From Arthrobacter sp. ERGS1:01 (GTDB lineage: Bacteria; Actinomycetota; Actinomycetes; Actinomycetales; Micrococcaceae): a stretch of DNA of 64,000 bases. This document shows positions 1 through 8,769 of the stretch, piece by piece. The DNA is taken from NCBI RefSeq assembly GCF_001281315.1, contig NZ_CP012479.1, forward strand, positions 2,356,001-2,420,000, written 5' to 3'. How positions within the stretch are numbered: the first letter of the stretch is position 1; each line of letters begins with the position of its first letter. The position numbers were made by a program, and so were the translations under genes. The notes below the pieces were generated by a model, which saw nothing but the letters and a program-made list of their open reading frames with translations, did no database searches and was not told the origin of the DNA.

Positions 1-386
1 ATGTCCCCGAGCTGATCCCGCCGGGCATACAGGGGTTCGAGGTGTTCGCGGTATGCCGTGGTGGCGGGCAGTTCGGCGGTCATGGACAGCAGCGACGGCT
101 CCAGCAGGGTCAGCGAGCGCACCAGTTCGGGACGTTCGACGGCGGCCATCACGGCGGCGATGGCGCCCTGGGCGTGCGCCACCACGTGCCCGCCGGTTCC
201 CAGCGCGTCAATGACAATCCGGGCATCGGCGGCAAAGTCGGTGGCGGCGGGCGGTTCCACGGCATCGAATCCGCTCCGCTTCAGGAACAAGCAGTCGTAC
301 CGCCCGGCCAGTCGATGCTGGGCCGGCCAGGCCGCGGCTCCGTAACCGTCGATCCCGTGCACAAACACAATCCGGGTTTTCGTCAT
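1..386 (-). CDS. alpha/beta-hydrolase-fold protein, 3' end cut off by window edge
   Basis: The first 128 codons of a minus-strand gene that runs off the left edge. The protein opens MTKTRIVFVHGIDGYG, the first strand and oxyanion HG motif of an alpha/beta hydrolase. The nucleophile elbow, normally G-x-S-x-G, reads AHAQG at residues 70-74, so alanine 72 sits where the catalytic serine or aspartate is expected. The following segment, VRSLTLLEPSLLS, is typical of the fold. The missing C-terminus would carry the Asp/His residues. The protein could be a non-catalytic family member or use other chemistry; the substrate cannot be guessed. It lies 50 bp downstream of the peptide ABC operon on the same strand and may be co-transcribed with it. 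Confidence 0.75.
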   Translation of the reverse strand, partial: MTKTRIVFVHGIDGYGAAAWPAQHRLAGRYDCLFLKRSGFDAVEPPAATDFAADARIVIDALGTGGHVVAHAQGAIAAVMAAVERPELVRSLTLLEPSLLSMTAELPATTAYREHLEPLYARRDQLGD

Positions 387-436
387 TTCAGCAGGTTACC
401 GGATACGGCTGACACCGGCGTGCGCGCCCGGGCGGG

Positions 437-2764
437 TCAGGGTGTGGCGGCTTCGTCCACCAAGGTGTCCACGGCCGCGTGTCCATTGATGGGGAAATGG
501 CAGGCCACCAGGTGGGGCACCGTCCCGGCTGCCGCGGCGGTGGCGGTGGCCGCCTCCACGTCTTCGGCCGGCATGGGCACCTGGCCGCCGCCGGGTTGCA
601 GGGGCGGCTCCACCTTGGCGCAGATCTCCTGCGCCATGGGGCACCGGGTGCGGAAACGGCAGCCGCTGGGCGGGTTCATGGCCGAGGGCAGCTCGCCGCG
701 AACACCCAGCTTGGCCTTCTTCCGTTCGATCACCGGGTCCGGGATGGGGATGGTGTCGATGAGCCCGCGCGTGTAGTGGTGCTGGGGGTGGGAGTAGATC
801 TCGGCGGCCGGGCCCACTTCCACCATCTTGCCCAGGTACATGACGGCGATGACGTCGGAGAGGTAGCGCACCACCGACAGGTCGTGGCTGATGAACAGGT
901 ACGTCAGTTCCCGGTCGTGCTGGAGTTCCTTCATCAAGTTCAGCACCTGCGCCTGGATTGACACGTCCAGGGCGGAGACGGGTTCGTCGGCCACGATCAG
1001 GCCCGGTTGCAGCGCCAGTGCCCGGGCCAGGCCAATGCGCTGGCGTTGCCCGCCGGAGAACTCGTGCGGGTAGCGTTCGGCGGCCCGGGCCGGCAGGCCC
1101 ACGGCGGCCAGGAGTTCATCAACGCGATCGTTGCGGTCCCGCGGCGATCCCACGTGCTGGATGTCCAGCGGTTCGCGGAGGATGGACCGCACGCGCATGC
1201 GCGGATCAAGGGAGGCATAGGAGTCCTGGAACATGAACTGGACGTTGCGGCGCCCCTCCTTGGCTTCCTTGCCGCGCAGCGCACTGATGCGCCGCCCGCG
1301 GAACAGGATGCTGCCGCCGGTGGGCACGTCGAGACCCACCACCATGCGGCCCAGGGTGGTCTTGCCGCAGCCGGACTCCCCCACCAGGCCCAGTGTCTTC
1401 CCGCGCGGGATCGATACCGTGACGCCGGCAACTGCGCTGATGTCTCCAATGTGGCGGCGCAGGATGGCGCCGGCAGTGACGGGAAAGTCCTTCACGACCC
1501 CCTTGACCTGGAGCAGCGGGATCCCGTCGTCGGGGATGAAGGTCTCGGGGGCCACCCAGGACCGCGCGTCCGACGGCGACGTGCCGGCAGCGGGCCGGGC
1601 GCCGTCGGCCGGGACCTTGGCCGCATCCGGGGAGTCCGCGCCCACACCGCCGGCGTGCGCACCCCGGTGGGGTTCGCCGTCGTTCGTCACCATCGAAAGG
1701 GCCATACCCTCCTCCAGCTCGGCCGCCTCGACGCGGGCCAGCTCGGGCACGGCGGTGCGCAGCTTGGCCGACTCCGGCACGTCCAGGGGCGTGGTGCGTG
1801 GCACGAAGCAGGCATATTCCTGCGGGCCGTTGGGGGTTTGGATGGTGCTGATGGGCGGCACCTGGGCGCGGCAGGAGGCCACGGCATAGCGGCACCGCGG
1901 GGCAAAGCGGCAAGCCGGCGGGGGTTCGGTCAAATCTGGAGGAAGCCCCGGGATGGAGTACAGGCGTTCGCCCGTGCCGGCGGCCCGTTCCGGCAGGGCC
2001 TCGAACAGGGCGTCCGTGTAGCGGTGCTTTGGCCAGGCGAACAAGGTGTGGACATCAGCCATCTCGGCAATCTTTCCGGCGTACATGACCACCACGCGGT
2101 CAGCGCTGCCGGCGATGACGCCGAGGTCGTGGGTCACCAGGATCATGGCCATCTGGAACTCGGTGCGCAGCCGGGCCACCAGCTCAAGGATCTGCTTTTG
2201 CACCGTCACATCCAGCGCCGTGGTTGGTTCATCGGCAATGAGCAGCTTGGGTTGGCAGATCAACGCCATGGCGATCATGACGCGCTGGCGTTGCCCGCCG
2301 GAGAGCTGATGGGGGTAGTCCTTGATGCGTTGGGCCGGGCTGGGGATTCCCACCAGTCCGAACATGTCCACCACTGCCCGCAACGCCTCGGCCTTGCCCA
2401 TGCCGCGGTGGATCATGAGCGGCTCGGCCACCTGGTCGCCCACGGTGATGACCGGGTTCAGCGACGTCATGGGGTCCTGGAAGATCATGCCGATGTCGCC
2501 GCCGCGGATCTCCCGGAGCCGGTTCTCATCCAGCTGGACCAGATCCTCGCCGTCAAAGAGGATCTCGCCATTGACGATGCGCCCGCCGGGAGGCAGGAGG
2601 CGTTCGATCGACATCGCGGTCATGGTCTTGCCGCTGCCGGACTCCCCCACCAGGCCCAGGCACTCACCGGCGTCGACGTGCAAGGTGACCTGGTCGAGTG
2701 CGTGCACCACCGATTTGCTCAAGCGGATGTCCGTGCTGAGATTGCGTATCTCCAAGAGCGGCAT
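437..2764 (-). CDS. fused peptide ABC transporter ATPase (DppD-DppF type)
   Basis: A 775-residue protein with two complete ABC ATPase domains in one chain, energising oligopeptide or nickel-type import with the permeases upstream. Domain 1 has Walker A GLVGESGSGK near residues 37-46, signature LSGGQRQRV near 155 and Walker B LLIADEPTTALD. Domain 2 has Walker A GLVGESGCGK near 460, signature FSGGQRQRI near 570 and Walker B LIVADEPVSALD. Both carry the C-terminal cysteine-containing CRF..RC segment of the oligopeptide subfamily. A ~100-residue Ala/Pro/Asp-rich linker joins them. The ATG at 2764 is chosen because a GGGGAGG ribosome site lies just upstream. The frame stays open upstream into the preceding permease only because that gene has a frameshift. 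Confidence 0.9.
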   Translation of the reverse strand: MPLLEIRNLSTDIRLSKSVVHALDQVTLHVDAGECLGLVGESGSGKTMTAMSIERLLPPGGRIVNGEILFDGEDLVQLDENRLREIRGGDIGMIFQDPMTSLNPVITVGDQVAEPLMIHRGMGKAEALRAVVDMFGLVGIPSPAQRIKDYPHQLSGGQRQRVMIAMALICQPKLLIADEPTTALDVTVQKQILELVARLRTEFQMAMILVTHDLGVIAGSADRVVVMYAGKIAEMADVHTLFAWPKHRYTDALFEALPERAAGTGERLYSIPGLPPDLTEPPPACRFAPRCRYAVASCRAQVPPISTIQTPNGPQEYACFVPRTTPLDVPESAKLRTAVPELARVEAAELEEGMALSMVTNDGEPHRGAHAGGVGADSPDAAKVPADGARPAAGTSPSDARSWVAPETFIPDDGIPLLQVKGVVKDFPVTAGAILRRHIGDISAVAGVTVSIPRGKTLGLVGESGCGKTTLGRMVVGLDVPTGGSILFRGRRISALRGKEAKEGRRNVQFMFQDSYASLDPRMRVRSILREPLDIQHVGSPRDRNDRVDELLAAVGLPARAAERYPHEFSGGQRQRIGLARALALQPGLIVADEPVSALDVSIQAQVLNLMKELQHDRELTYLFISHDLSVVRYLSDVIAVMYLGKMVEVGPAAEIYSHPQHHYTRGLIDTIPIPDPVIERKKAKLGVRGELPSAMNPPSGCRFRTRCPMAQEICAKVEPPLQPGGGQVPMPAEDVEAATATAAAAGTVPHLVACHFPINGHAAVDTLVDEAATP

Positions 2765-2825
2765 TCCGGCCTCCCCTTCATTGACGCTGGGTCCATCGTG
2801 GATGGTTGAAAAGTTGCGGTGGCCT

Positions 2826-3778
2826 TTAGCGGCGTTGCAGCCGCACTTCCACGGAGTCGCGCAGGCCGTCGCCCACCAGGTTGACGGCAACAACAACGAG
2901 GATGATGGCAATGCCCGGGGGTAGATCAACCACCAGTAGTTCGTGAACACAAACGCCGTTCCGTTGCTGAGCATGCCGCCCCAGTCGGTGGCCGGCGGGG
3001 AAATGCCCAACCCAAGGTAGCCAAGGTAGGCGATCAGCAAGATGGCGTCGGCAACCTGGAAGGTGGCGTTGACGATCACGGTGCCCACAACGTTGGGCAT
3101 GATGTGCCGCAGCACCGCATGCCAGGACGTGCCGCCCATGACCCGGACCGCCTGGACGTATTCACGCACCCGCAGCGTCAGTGACTCGCCGCGCACCAAC
3201 CGGGCCGGAACCAGCCAGGCTGTCAGGCCCAAAACAAAGATCATGACGGGGATGCTGGGCCGGACGATCGTGACCAGGAACAGGAGCAGGAACAGGATCG
3301 GAATCGACAGGATGGCGTCGACGATCCGCATCATGATCGAGTCCACCCAGCCGCCGAAGAAGCCGGCGATGGCACCCCAGACGGTGCCGACGATCGTGGC
3401 GATAATGGCCGCCGCGAAACCGATCATCAGCGAGGCCTGCCCGCCAACCATCATCCGGCCCAGCTGGTCATATCCGGTTTGATCGGTGCCCAGCGGGTGC
3501 CCGGGCCCGGGCGGCAGGTTCGTGTTGAGCAGGTTTACCGTGACCTGGTCGGTGCGGTAGACCAGCGGCCCGACGAAGCAAAACAGCACGGCAATGACGA
3601 TCACGACCAGGCCGACGATGGCCAGCTTGTTTTGGATGAACACCTCAAAGCCAAGCCGGAACATGCTCTTCGCTTTGCCGACCGGCAGCCCCGTGGCGCC
3701 CACCGGCAGTGCCGGGTCGACCGGATTTTCCTCGATAACGGCCGTCGGTTCCCCGGCGCCCGGGCGGATGCTTGTCAT
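2826..3778 (-). CDS. peptide ABC transporter permease (DppC type), apparent frameshift
   Basis: The second membrane subunit of the peptide importer. The N-terminus matches DppC/OppC: a cytoplasmic leader, a first membrane span at about residues 50-70, the long periplasmic segment with HPLGTDQTGYDQLGR, and then the MetI core with the EAA loop RHIMPNVVGT. After NYWWLIYP the reading frame is wrong. Adding one base to the run of five G at 2917-2921 restores PGIAIILVVVAVNLVGDG and the normal C-terminus VEVRLQRR, ending at TAA 2826-2828, about 317 residues. As written, the frame runs on into the ATPase gene. This is either a real disabling frameshift or a homopolymer sequencing error; the intact homology on both sides favours an error or a very recent mutation. 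The start overlaps the dppB-type stop by 4 bp. Confidence 0.85.
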
Positions 3779-4719
3779 AGCTTTACCCTCGGATCAATGA
3801 CGGCAAGTGAAACATCGGCCAGCAGGTTGCCGGCCACCGTCGCGAACGCCGTGATGATCACGACGCCCAGTTCGACGGGGTAGTCCGAGGCCTGGGCGGC
3901 CTGCCAGAACAGCAGCCCCATGCCGGGGAAGTTGAAGATCGATTCGGTGACGAGCGCCCCGGCAAAGAGCGCCGGCAGCGACAGGCCCAACAGGGTGATG
4001 ATGGGAATCATGGCATTGCGCAGCACGTGGTGGTACAGCACCCTGGTGGAGGTGGCACCCTTGGCCTTTGCTGTGCGCACATAGTCCTGGTCGATGTTGT
4101 CCAGGACGGATGAGCGCATATATCGGGAGAATCCGGCGATGCTCAGCAGGGCCAGGGTGACAACGGGCAGCACCATCCCGCTAAAGTCCTGGAAAATTGG
4201 CCCGACACCGTTTGATTGCGGGGCCTCGGGTGGGAACCAGCCCAAATTCTGCGAGAATATCTCGATCATGATCAGGCCGATAAAGAAGGTCGGGGCCGCG
4301 TAGAAGATGAACGAGAGGCCGGTTGCAATGTAGTCGAAGGACTTGTTGCGGTGCACGGCCTGGTAAATGCCCAACGGGACTGCCACGATCACCGTCAACA
4401 GCAGGGAGAGAAGGCTGAGGATAATGGTTTTCGGAAGCCGCTGGACCAGCAGTGAACTCACTGACTGATTGAGCTTGACGGAGAATCCGAAGTTGCCCGA
4501 GAGCCATTGGCCCAAGGTGGTGAAATATTGGATGAACAGCGGCCGGTTGTATCCGTTCTGCTGGTTGAATTCTGCAATCTGTACTGCTGTGGCCCGGGGT
4601 CCCAGGATTGCACGGGCCGCCCCTCCCGGCAGTTGGTGCAGCAGGATGAAGACGATGATGGTGACCACCAGGACCACAACAATGGACTGGGCAAGGCGGC
4701 GAAGAATATAGCCGATCAT
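3775..4719 (-). CDS. peptide ABC transporter permease (DppB type)
   Basis: A 314-residue inner-membrane permease, the first translocation subunit of the importer. It begins MIGYILRRLAQSIVVVLVVT, the typical DppB N-terminal span. A periplasmic segment containing FGFSVKLNQSV follows, then the MetI core with about five spans and the EAA loop YHHVLRNAMIPI. The C-terminus ADVSLAVIDPRVKL is diagnostic for the family. The stop overlaps the start of the next permease by 4 bp, indicating translational coupling. It lies about 100 bp downstream of the binding-protein gene in the same orientation. Confidence 0.95.
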   Translation of the reverse strand: MIGYILRRLAQSIVVVLVVTIIVFILLHQLPGGAARAILGPRATAVQIAEFNQQNGYNRPLFIQYFTTLGQWLSGNFGFSVKLNQSVSSLLVQRLPKTIILSLLSLLLTVIVAVPLGIYQAVHRNKSFDYIATGLSFIFYAAPTFFIGLIMIEIFSQNLGWFPPEAPQSNGVGPIFQDFSGMVLPVVTLALLSIAGFSRYMRSSVLDNIDQDYVRTAKAKGATSTRVLYHHVLRNAMIPIITLLGLSLPALFAGALVTESIFNFPGMGLLFWQAAQASDYPVELGVVIITAFATVAGNLLADVSLAVIDPRVKL

Positions 4720-4820
4720 GATGCCAACTCTTTAGCCAGCGTGGTGTTTTCGTGCATAGTCTTCGCCGCCATGTCTCTTACATCCGAGTCACTTTAACTT
4801 TTTTGTCCCGCGGGAGTGGC

Positions 4821-6689
4821 TCAGTAGTGCCAGTTCTCCGGGTTGAGGGCGCTGTACGGGTTCAGCGGAGTTACGCCCTGGAGGCCGTTGGCCACTTCGG
4901 TCAGGCTGTAGGTGTAATTCGGCTGCCATACAACCGGCAGATCCTTTGCCAGAGCGTTCTCGTAGGCCTGCATGACGGCCGTCCCGCTCTCAGTTGTGGT
5001 GGACTGGATCAGCTTGTCAATGGCGGGGTTCGAGTAGCTTCCGCTGTTTGACCCTGCTCCCGTGGAAAACAGCAGTTCACCGGTTGGGTAGTAGTCCGGG
5101 GAGTAAACCCAGCCACCGCCCCAGTTGCCCATCTGCCAGGTGCAGGTGGCACCCGAGCACGGAACGGCTGTGCCGGTCACGGTGTTGAACGGTGCGGGCA
5201 CGATGTTCAGCGTGATGCCCACTTGGGCCGCGTTGGACTTCATGGACTGCATGGCCGTGGTGATGGTCTGCTGGCCGCTCACGTACTGCAGCGTGAACGT
5301 CAGCGGTTCACCCGAGGTGATTCCGGCACCACATTCGCCGGCACCGGTTCCGGGCTTCGTGCACGTGGTCACGCCCCCGGCCTTCACGGTCCAGCCGTTG
5401 TCCGAGAGGTACTTGCCGGCGGCCGAGATGCTAAACGGATACGGGTTGGTCTTCTCCACCGAGGAAATCAACGGGCTGTCCGGGAACAGCGGCACCGGAC
5501 CGGTGGTCTGGACACCATAGTTCTTGGCGGCCGAGCTCAGGACGCCTGCCTGGTCCACGATGGACTGCAGTGCCTGCCTGAAGTACAGCTGCTTGAAGAT
5601 GGGCCCAACGGTCGGGTTGTTGAAGTTGATCGGGAAGTAGTTGATCCCGTACAGGAACCACGGTGCCAGCGTGTAGTTGCTGCTCAACGGGTTCGGCCCG
5701 GCCTCGGCAGGTCCCGAGCTGGCCGGCTTGGGTGAGGTCAGGTCCTGGGTTGGCAGGTAGCCGACATCGATGGTCGACCCGGTACGCAGCACATTGAACT
5801 GGGCGTCATCGGTGGTGAACGGCACTTCGATGAACTTCTTCAACGTTGGCTTCACCGGTCCCGAGTACGTGGTGTTCGGAACGAAGGTGACGTTTCCGTC
5901 GGAGCTGAAGCTGCTCAGCTTCCATGGTCCGTCAACCACTTGCCACAGCGGATTGGTGGCATAGGTGGGAAGGTCCTTCGCCTGAGTGATCAGGTAGTTG
6001 TAGACGGCCTTGCAATCCGCCTCGTTGGTGGCGCAGTCACTCTTGGTACCGGCGGCGGTTACATCCCATGCGACCGGCATCGGGGTAATGGTGCTCAGTT
6101 GGTTGGCCAGGAACCATTGCTGGCTGTAGGCCTTGTCGGTGTTGAAGACGACCGTGGTGGCATTCGGTGCCGACGCCGAGGTGATGTTGTCCGGGAACTG
6201 CCCGGGCGTGTAGGCCGCATAATTGGCCTTCTCCGCCTTGAGCATGTTGAACCAGAACATGACATCGGTAGAGGTCAGCGTGCTGCCGTCGGACCACTTG
6301 TAGGGCTTGAGGGTGATGGTGACGGTTTTGCCGCCGTTGCTGTAAACCGGTTCCGCCGCGAGGCTCAGGGAATCATCCACACCCGTTGCACCGTTGTTGC
6401 CGAACCAGTAGAGCGGCCGGTACATCAGGAACTGAAGGTAGGAAGAGTTCGATACCGAGAAGTCGGCGATCGGGGCAAACGGGAAAATCCAATTTGGCAC
6501 GGTGTTCGGCGGGTCTGCAAACGTGGCGGTGTTAGCCGCTTTTCCTGGTGGGTTTGCCGAGCTTGACGAGTTTGACGAACCGTTTCCTGACGAACAGCCG
6601 GTCAAAGCCAAAAATACAACTGCAATGATTCCTAACAGCCGGAAGATTGGCTTCCGGTTCCCCCCATGAGTTCGCAAATGTTTCATCAT
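4821..6689 (-). CDS. peptide ABC transporter substrate-binding lipoprotein (family 5)
   Basis: A 622-residue solute-binding protein of family 5 (DppA/OppA). The N-terminus has basic residues, a hydrophobic stretch and a lipobox LTGC with Cys32, followed by a Ser/Asn/Gly-rich tether. The mature part shows family features such as YSNGGKTVTITLKPYKWSDG and DVMFWFNMLKA. A CCAGGAGGCGC ribosome site immediately precedes ATG 6689; a second ATG follows directly. It is the first gene of the operon encoding both permeases and the fused ATPase. The ligand cannot be read from sequence; oligopeptides are the usual assignment. Confidence 0.93.
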   Translation of the reverse strand: MMKHLRTHGGNRKPIFRLLGIIAVVFLALTGCSSGNGSSNSSSSANPPGKAANTATFADPPNTVPNWIFPFAPIADFSVSNSSYLQFLMYRPLYWFGNNGATGVDDSLSLAAEPVYSNGGKTVTITLKPYKWSDGSTLTSTDVMFWFNMLKAEKANYAAYTPGQFPDNITSASAPNATTVVFNTDKAYSQQWFLANQLSTITPMPVAWDVTAAGTKSDCATNEADCKAVYNYLITQAKDLPTYATNPLWQVVDGPWKLSSFSSDGNVTFVPNTTYSGPVKPTLKKFIEVPFTTDDAQFNVLRTGSTIDVGYLPTQDLTSPKPASSGPAEAGPNPLSSNYTLAPWFLYGINYFPINFNNPTVGPIFKQLYFRQALQSIVDQAGVLSSAAKNYGVQTTGPVPLFPDSPLISSVEKTNPYPFSISAAGKYLSDNGWTVKAGGVTTCTKPGTGAGECGAGITSGEPLTFTLQYVSGQQTITTAMQSMKSNAAQVGITLNIVPAPFNTVTGTAVPCSGATCTWQMGNWGGGWVYSPDYYPTGELLFSTGAGSNSGSYSNPAIDKLIQSTTTESGTAVMQAYENALAKDLPVVWQPNYTYSLTEVANGLQGVTPLNPYSALNPENWHY

Positions 6690-6794
6690 GCGCCTCCTGG
6701 CAGAGCCCCACGCACGAAGATCTACTTGGTCTTGGTGTGACTCCTATGAGGCAGTCTAGACCCGAAGTGCCGTGCTGTCAGCGTGCAATTCGGC

Positions 6795-6843
6795 AAATAA
6801 AGGGCCCGCCCGAATCCACCACTGGTGGAGCCCGGCGGGCCCT
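6795..6843 (-). terminator. intrinsic terminator of ffh
   Basis: On the minus strand, 49 bp after the ffh stop, a 10-bp GC-rich stem (AGGGCCCGCC with its complement) encloses a smaller hairpin and is followed by TTTATTT. This is a classical Rho-independent terminator. It separates ffh from the peptide-importer operon. Confidence 0.8.
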
Positions 6844-6891
6844 CTGTGCAAACGCCGTCAGGACGGTGTTTGCAACGAATCTAGCTGTTCC

Positions 6892-8466
6892 CTACTTCCC
6901 CAGGAACTTCTCAAAACCCTTCGGCAGGTTCAGGCTTGCCGGGTCAAAGTCGCTCTCACCGGCCCCAAACGCTGCGCCCGTGGGCAGCGCCTTGGGGGCG
7001 TTGGCCTTCTCCTGGGCGGCCTTCAGTTCCGCGGCGGCCTTGGCCGGGTTGCCGGAGCGCGGCTTCTTCTTGGCGTTTTGCTTGCCTTTGCGGGCGCCGC
7101 CGAAACCGCCCGTTCCGGGCATGCCGGGCATTCCCGGAATGCCGCCGCCCTGGGCCATCTTCTTCATCATCTTCTGGGCCTGGCCAAACCGCTCCAGCAG
7201 GCCGTTGACCTCGGAGACGTGGACGCCGGAGCCGCGGGCGATGCGGGCGCGGCGGGAACCGTTGATGATCTTCGGTGCCACGCGCTCGTGCGGGGTCATG
7301 GAGCGGACGATCGCCTCGACCCTGTCAATCTCGCGCTCGTCGAAGTTCTCCAGCTGCTGGCGGATGTTTGCCGCGCCGGGCATCATCATGAGCATCTTCT
7401 TCATGGAGCCCATTTTGCGGATCTGCTGCATCTGGGACAGGAAGTCGTCGAGGGTGAAGTCCTCCTGGTCGGCGAACTTGCGGGCCATGCGCTCGGCCTC
7501 GCCCTTGTCCCAGTTCTTTTCAGCCTGCTCGATGAGCGTCAGGACGTCGCCCATGTCCAGGATGCGGCTGGCCATGCGGTCCGGGTGGAACAGTTCGAAG
7601 TCGTCCAGGTTCTCACCGGTCGAGGCGAACATGACGGGCTTGCCGGTCACCGAGGCCACGGACAGGGCGGCACCACCGCGGGCGTCGCCGTCGAGCTTGG
7701 ACAGCACGACGCCGGTGAAGTTGACGCCCTCGTTGAACGCCTGGGCCGTGTTGACGGCGTCCTGGCCGATCATGGCGTCGATGACGAAGAGGACCTCGTC
7801 GGGGTTGATGGCGGCGCGGATGTCCGCGGCCTGCTGCATCAGTTCCGCGTCGATGCCGAGGCGGCCGGCGGTGTCGACGATGACGACGTCGTGGAGCTTG
7901 GCGCGTGCCTCGGCCACACCGGCGCGGGCCACGGATACGGGGTCTCCCGTGGCTGCCTCGAATTCGCTGCTGACACCGGGGTGCGGGGCGAACACGGGCA
8001 CGCCGGCGCGCTCACCGTTGACCTGGAGCTGCTTGACCGCGTTGGGGCGTTGCAGGTCGGCTGCGACCAGAAGCGGGCTGTGGCCCTGGCCCTTGAGCCA
8101 TTTGGACAGCTTTCCGGCAAGGGTGGTCTTACCGGCACCCTGGAGGCCGGCCAGCATGATGACGGTGGGCGGGTTCTTCGCCAGGTTGATGCGGCGGGTT
8201 TCCCCGCCCAAAATGGTCACGAGCTCGTCGTTGACGATCTTGACGATCTGCTGGGCCGGGTTCAGGGCCTCATTGACCTCGGCACCCAGGGCGCGTTCGC
8301 GGACCTTGGCGGTGAATTCGCGCACGACCGGAACGGCAACGTCCGCATCCAGCAAGGCGCGACGGATCTCGCGTACCGTGGCGTCGACGTCGGCCTCGGT
8401 CAGCCGGCCCTTGCCACGCAGGTTCTTGAATGTTGCTGTCAACCGGTCAGATAGGGAGTTGAACAC
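6892..8466 (-). CDS. ffh: signal recognition particle protein Ffh
   Basis: A 524-residue SRP54 GTPase that binds signal sequences of nascent chains with SRP RNA and docks with FtsY. The N domain (MFNSLSDRLTATFKNLRGKG) leads into the G domain, with P-loop GLQGAGKTT near residue 107, DTAGR and SKLDG. The C-terminal M domain is methionine-rich (MKKMLMMMPG) and ends in a Lys/Gly/Pro-rich tail. The GTG at 8466 is chosen because Ffh homologues begin at this FNSLSDRL segment; the open frame extends another 43 codons upstream without homology. FtsY is about 12 kb upstream, with amtB-glnK between, as in other actinobacteria. Confidence 0.97.
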   Translation of the reverse strand: MFNSLSDRLTATFKNLRGKGRLTEADVDATVREIRRALLDADVAVPVVREFTAKVRERALGAEVNEALNPAQQIVKIVNDELVTILGGETRRINLAKNPPTVIMLAGLQGAGKTTLAGKLSKWLKGQGHSPLLVAADLQRPNAVKQLQVNGERAGVPVFAPHPGVSSEFEAATGDPVSVARAGVAEARAKLHDVVIVDTAGRLGIDAELMQQAADIRAAINPDEVLFVIDAMIGQDAVNTAQAFNEGVNFTGVVLSKLDGDARGGAALSVASVTGKPVMFASTGENLDDFELFHPDRMASRILDMGDVLTLIEQAEKNWDKGEAERMARKFADQEDFTLDDFLSQMQQIRKMGSMKKMLMMMPGAANIRQQLENFDEREIDRVEAIVRSMTPHERVAPKIINGSRRARIARGSGVHVSEVNGLLERFGQAQKMMKKMAQGGGIPGMPGMPGTGGFGGARKGKQNAKKKPRSGNPAKAAAELKAAQEKANAPKALPTGAAFGAGESDFDPASLNLPKGFEKFLGK

Positions 8467-8769
8467 GCGCCGTGTGCTTCTTTCGTCGGGGTACTGCCAA
8501 CACCCGCGCGGCCCGGCCTGTGACGGCCAAGCCGCGTTCGGCAGGTGCGGCGTTCGAATTGCAGGATGAGAACGGCGGGGCGCTGGAAAACGCACCCGCT
8601 CCCTTTCCTGTGGGACTCAACTATCAAGGATAGCAACAGCCGGGGCCGTTCGCTGCACGCCGGACCGGGCCGTCGTCGAATGTAATCCCGGAAGCCGTGG
8701 CGGGCCGTTGTTCAACACGGCCGCGATCCAAGGCGCGGATTTCCCGGGCCAAAGTGGCATGCTGGGTTC
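8467..8769. other. ffh / G6PD divergent intergenic region
   Basis: About 300 bp between two divergently transcribed genes. No further gene or convincing structured element was seen. It must hold the promoters of both genes, but no clear -35/-10 pair stands out. Confidence 0.4.

Noticed and set aside
958..2809. Long plus-strand open frames opposite the peptide-transport ATPase
   Set aside because: They mirror the high-GC coding strand, have His/Gly/Arg/Gln-rich composition and match no family.
437..3778. A three-domain permease-ATPase-ATPase fusion
   Set aside because: The junction is out of frame with the permease C-terminus; a single-base correction gives normal separate genes, and the ATPase has its own ribosome site.
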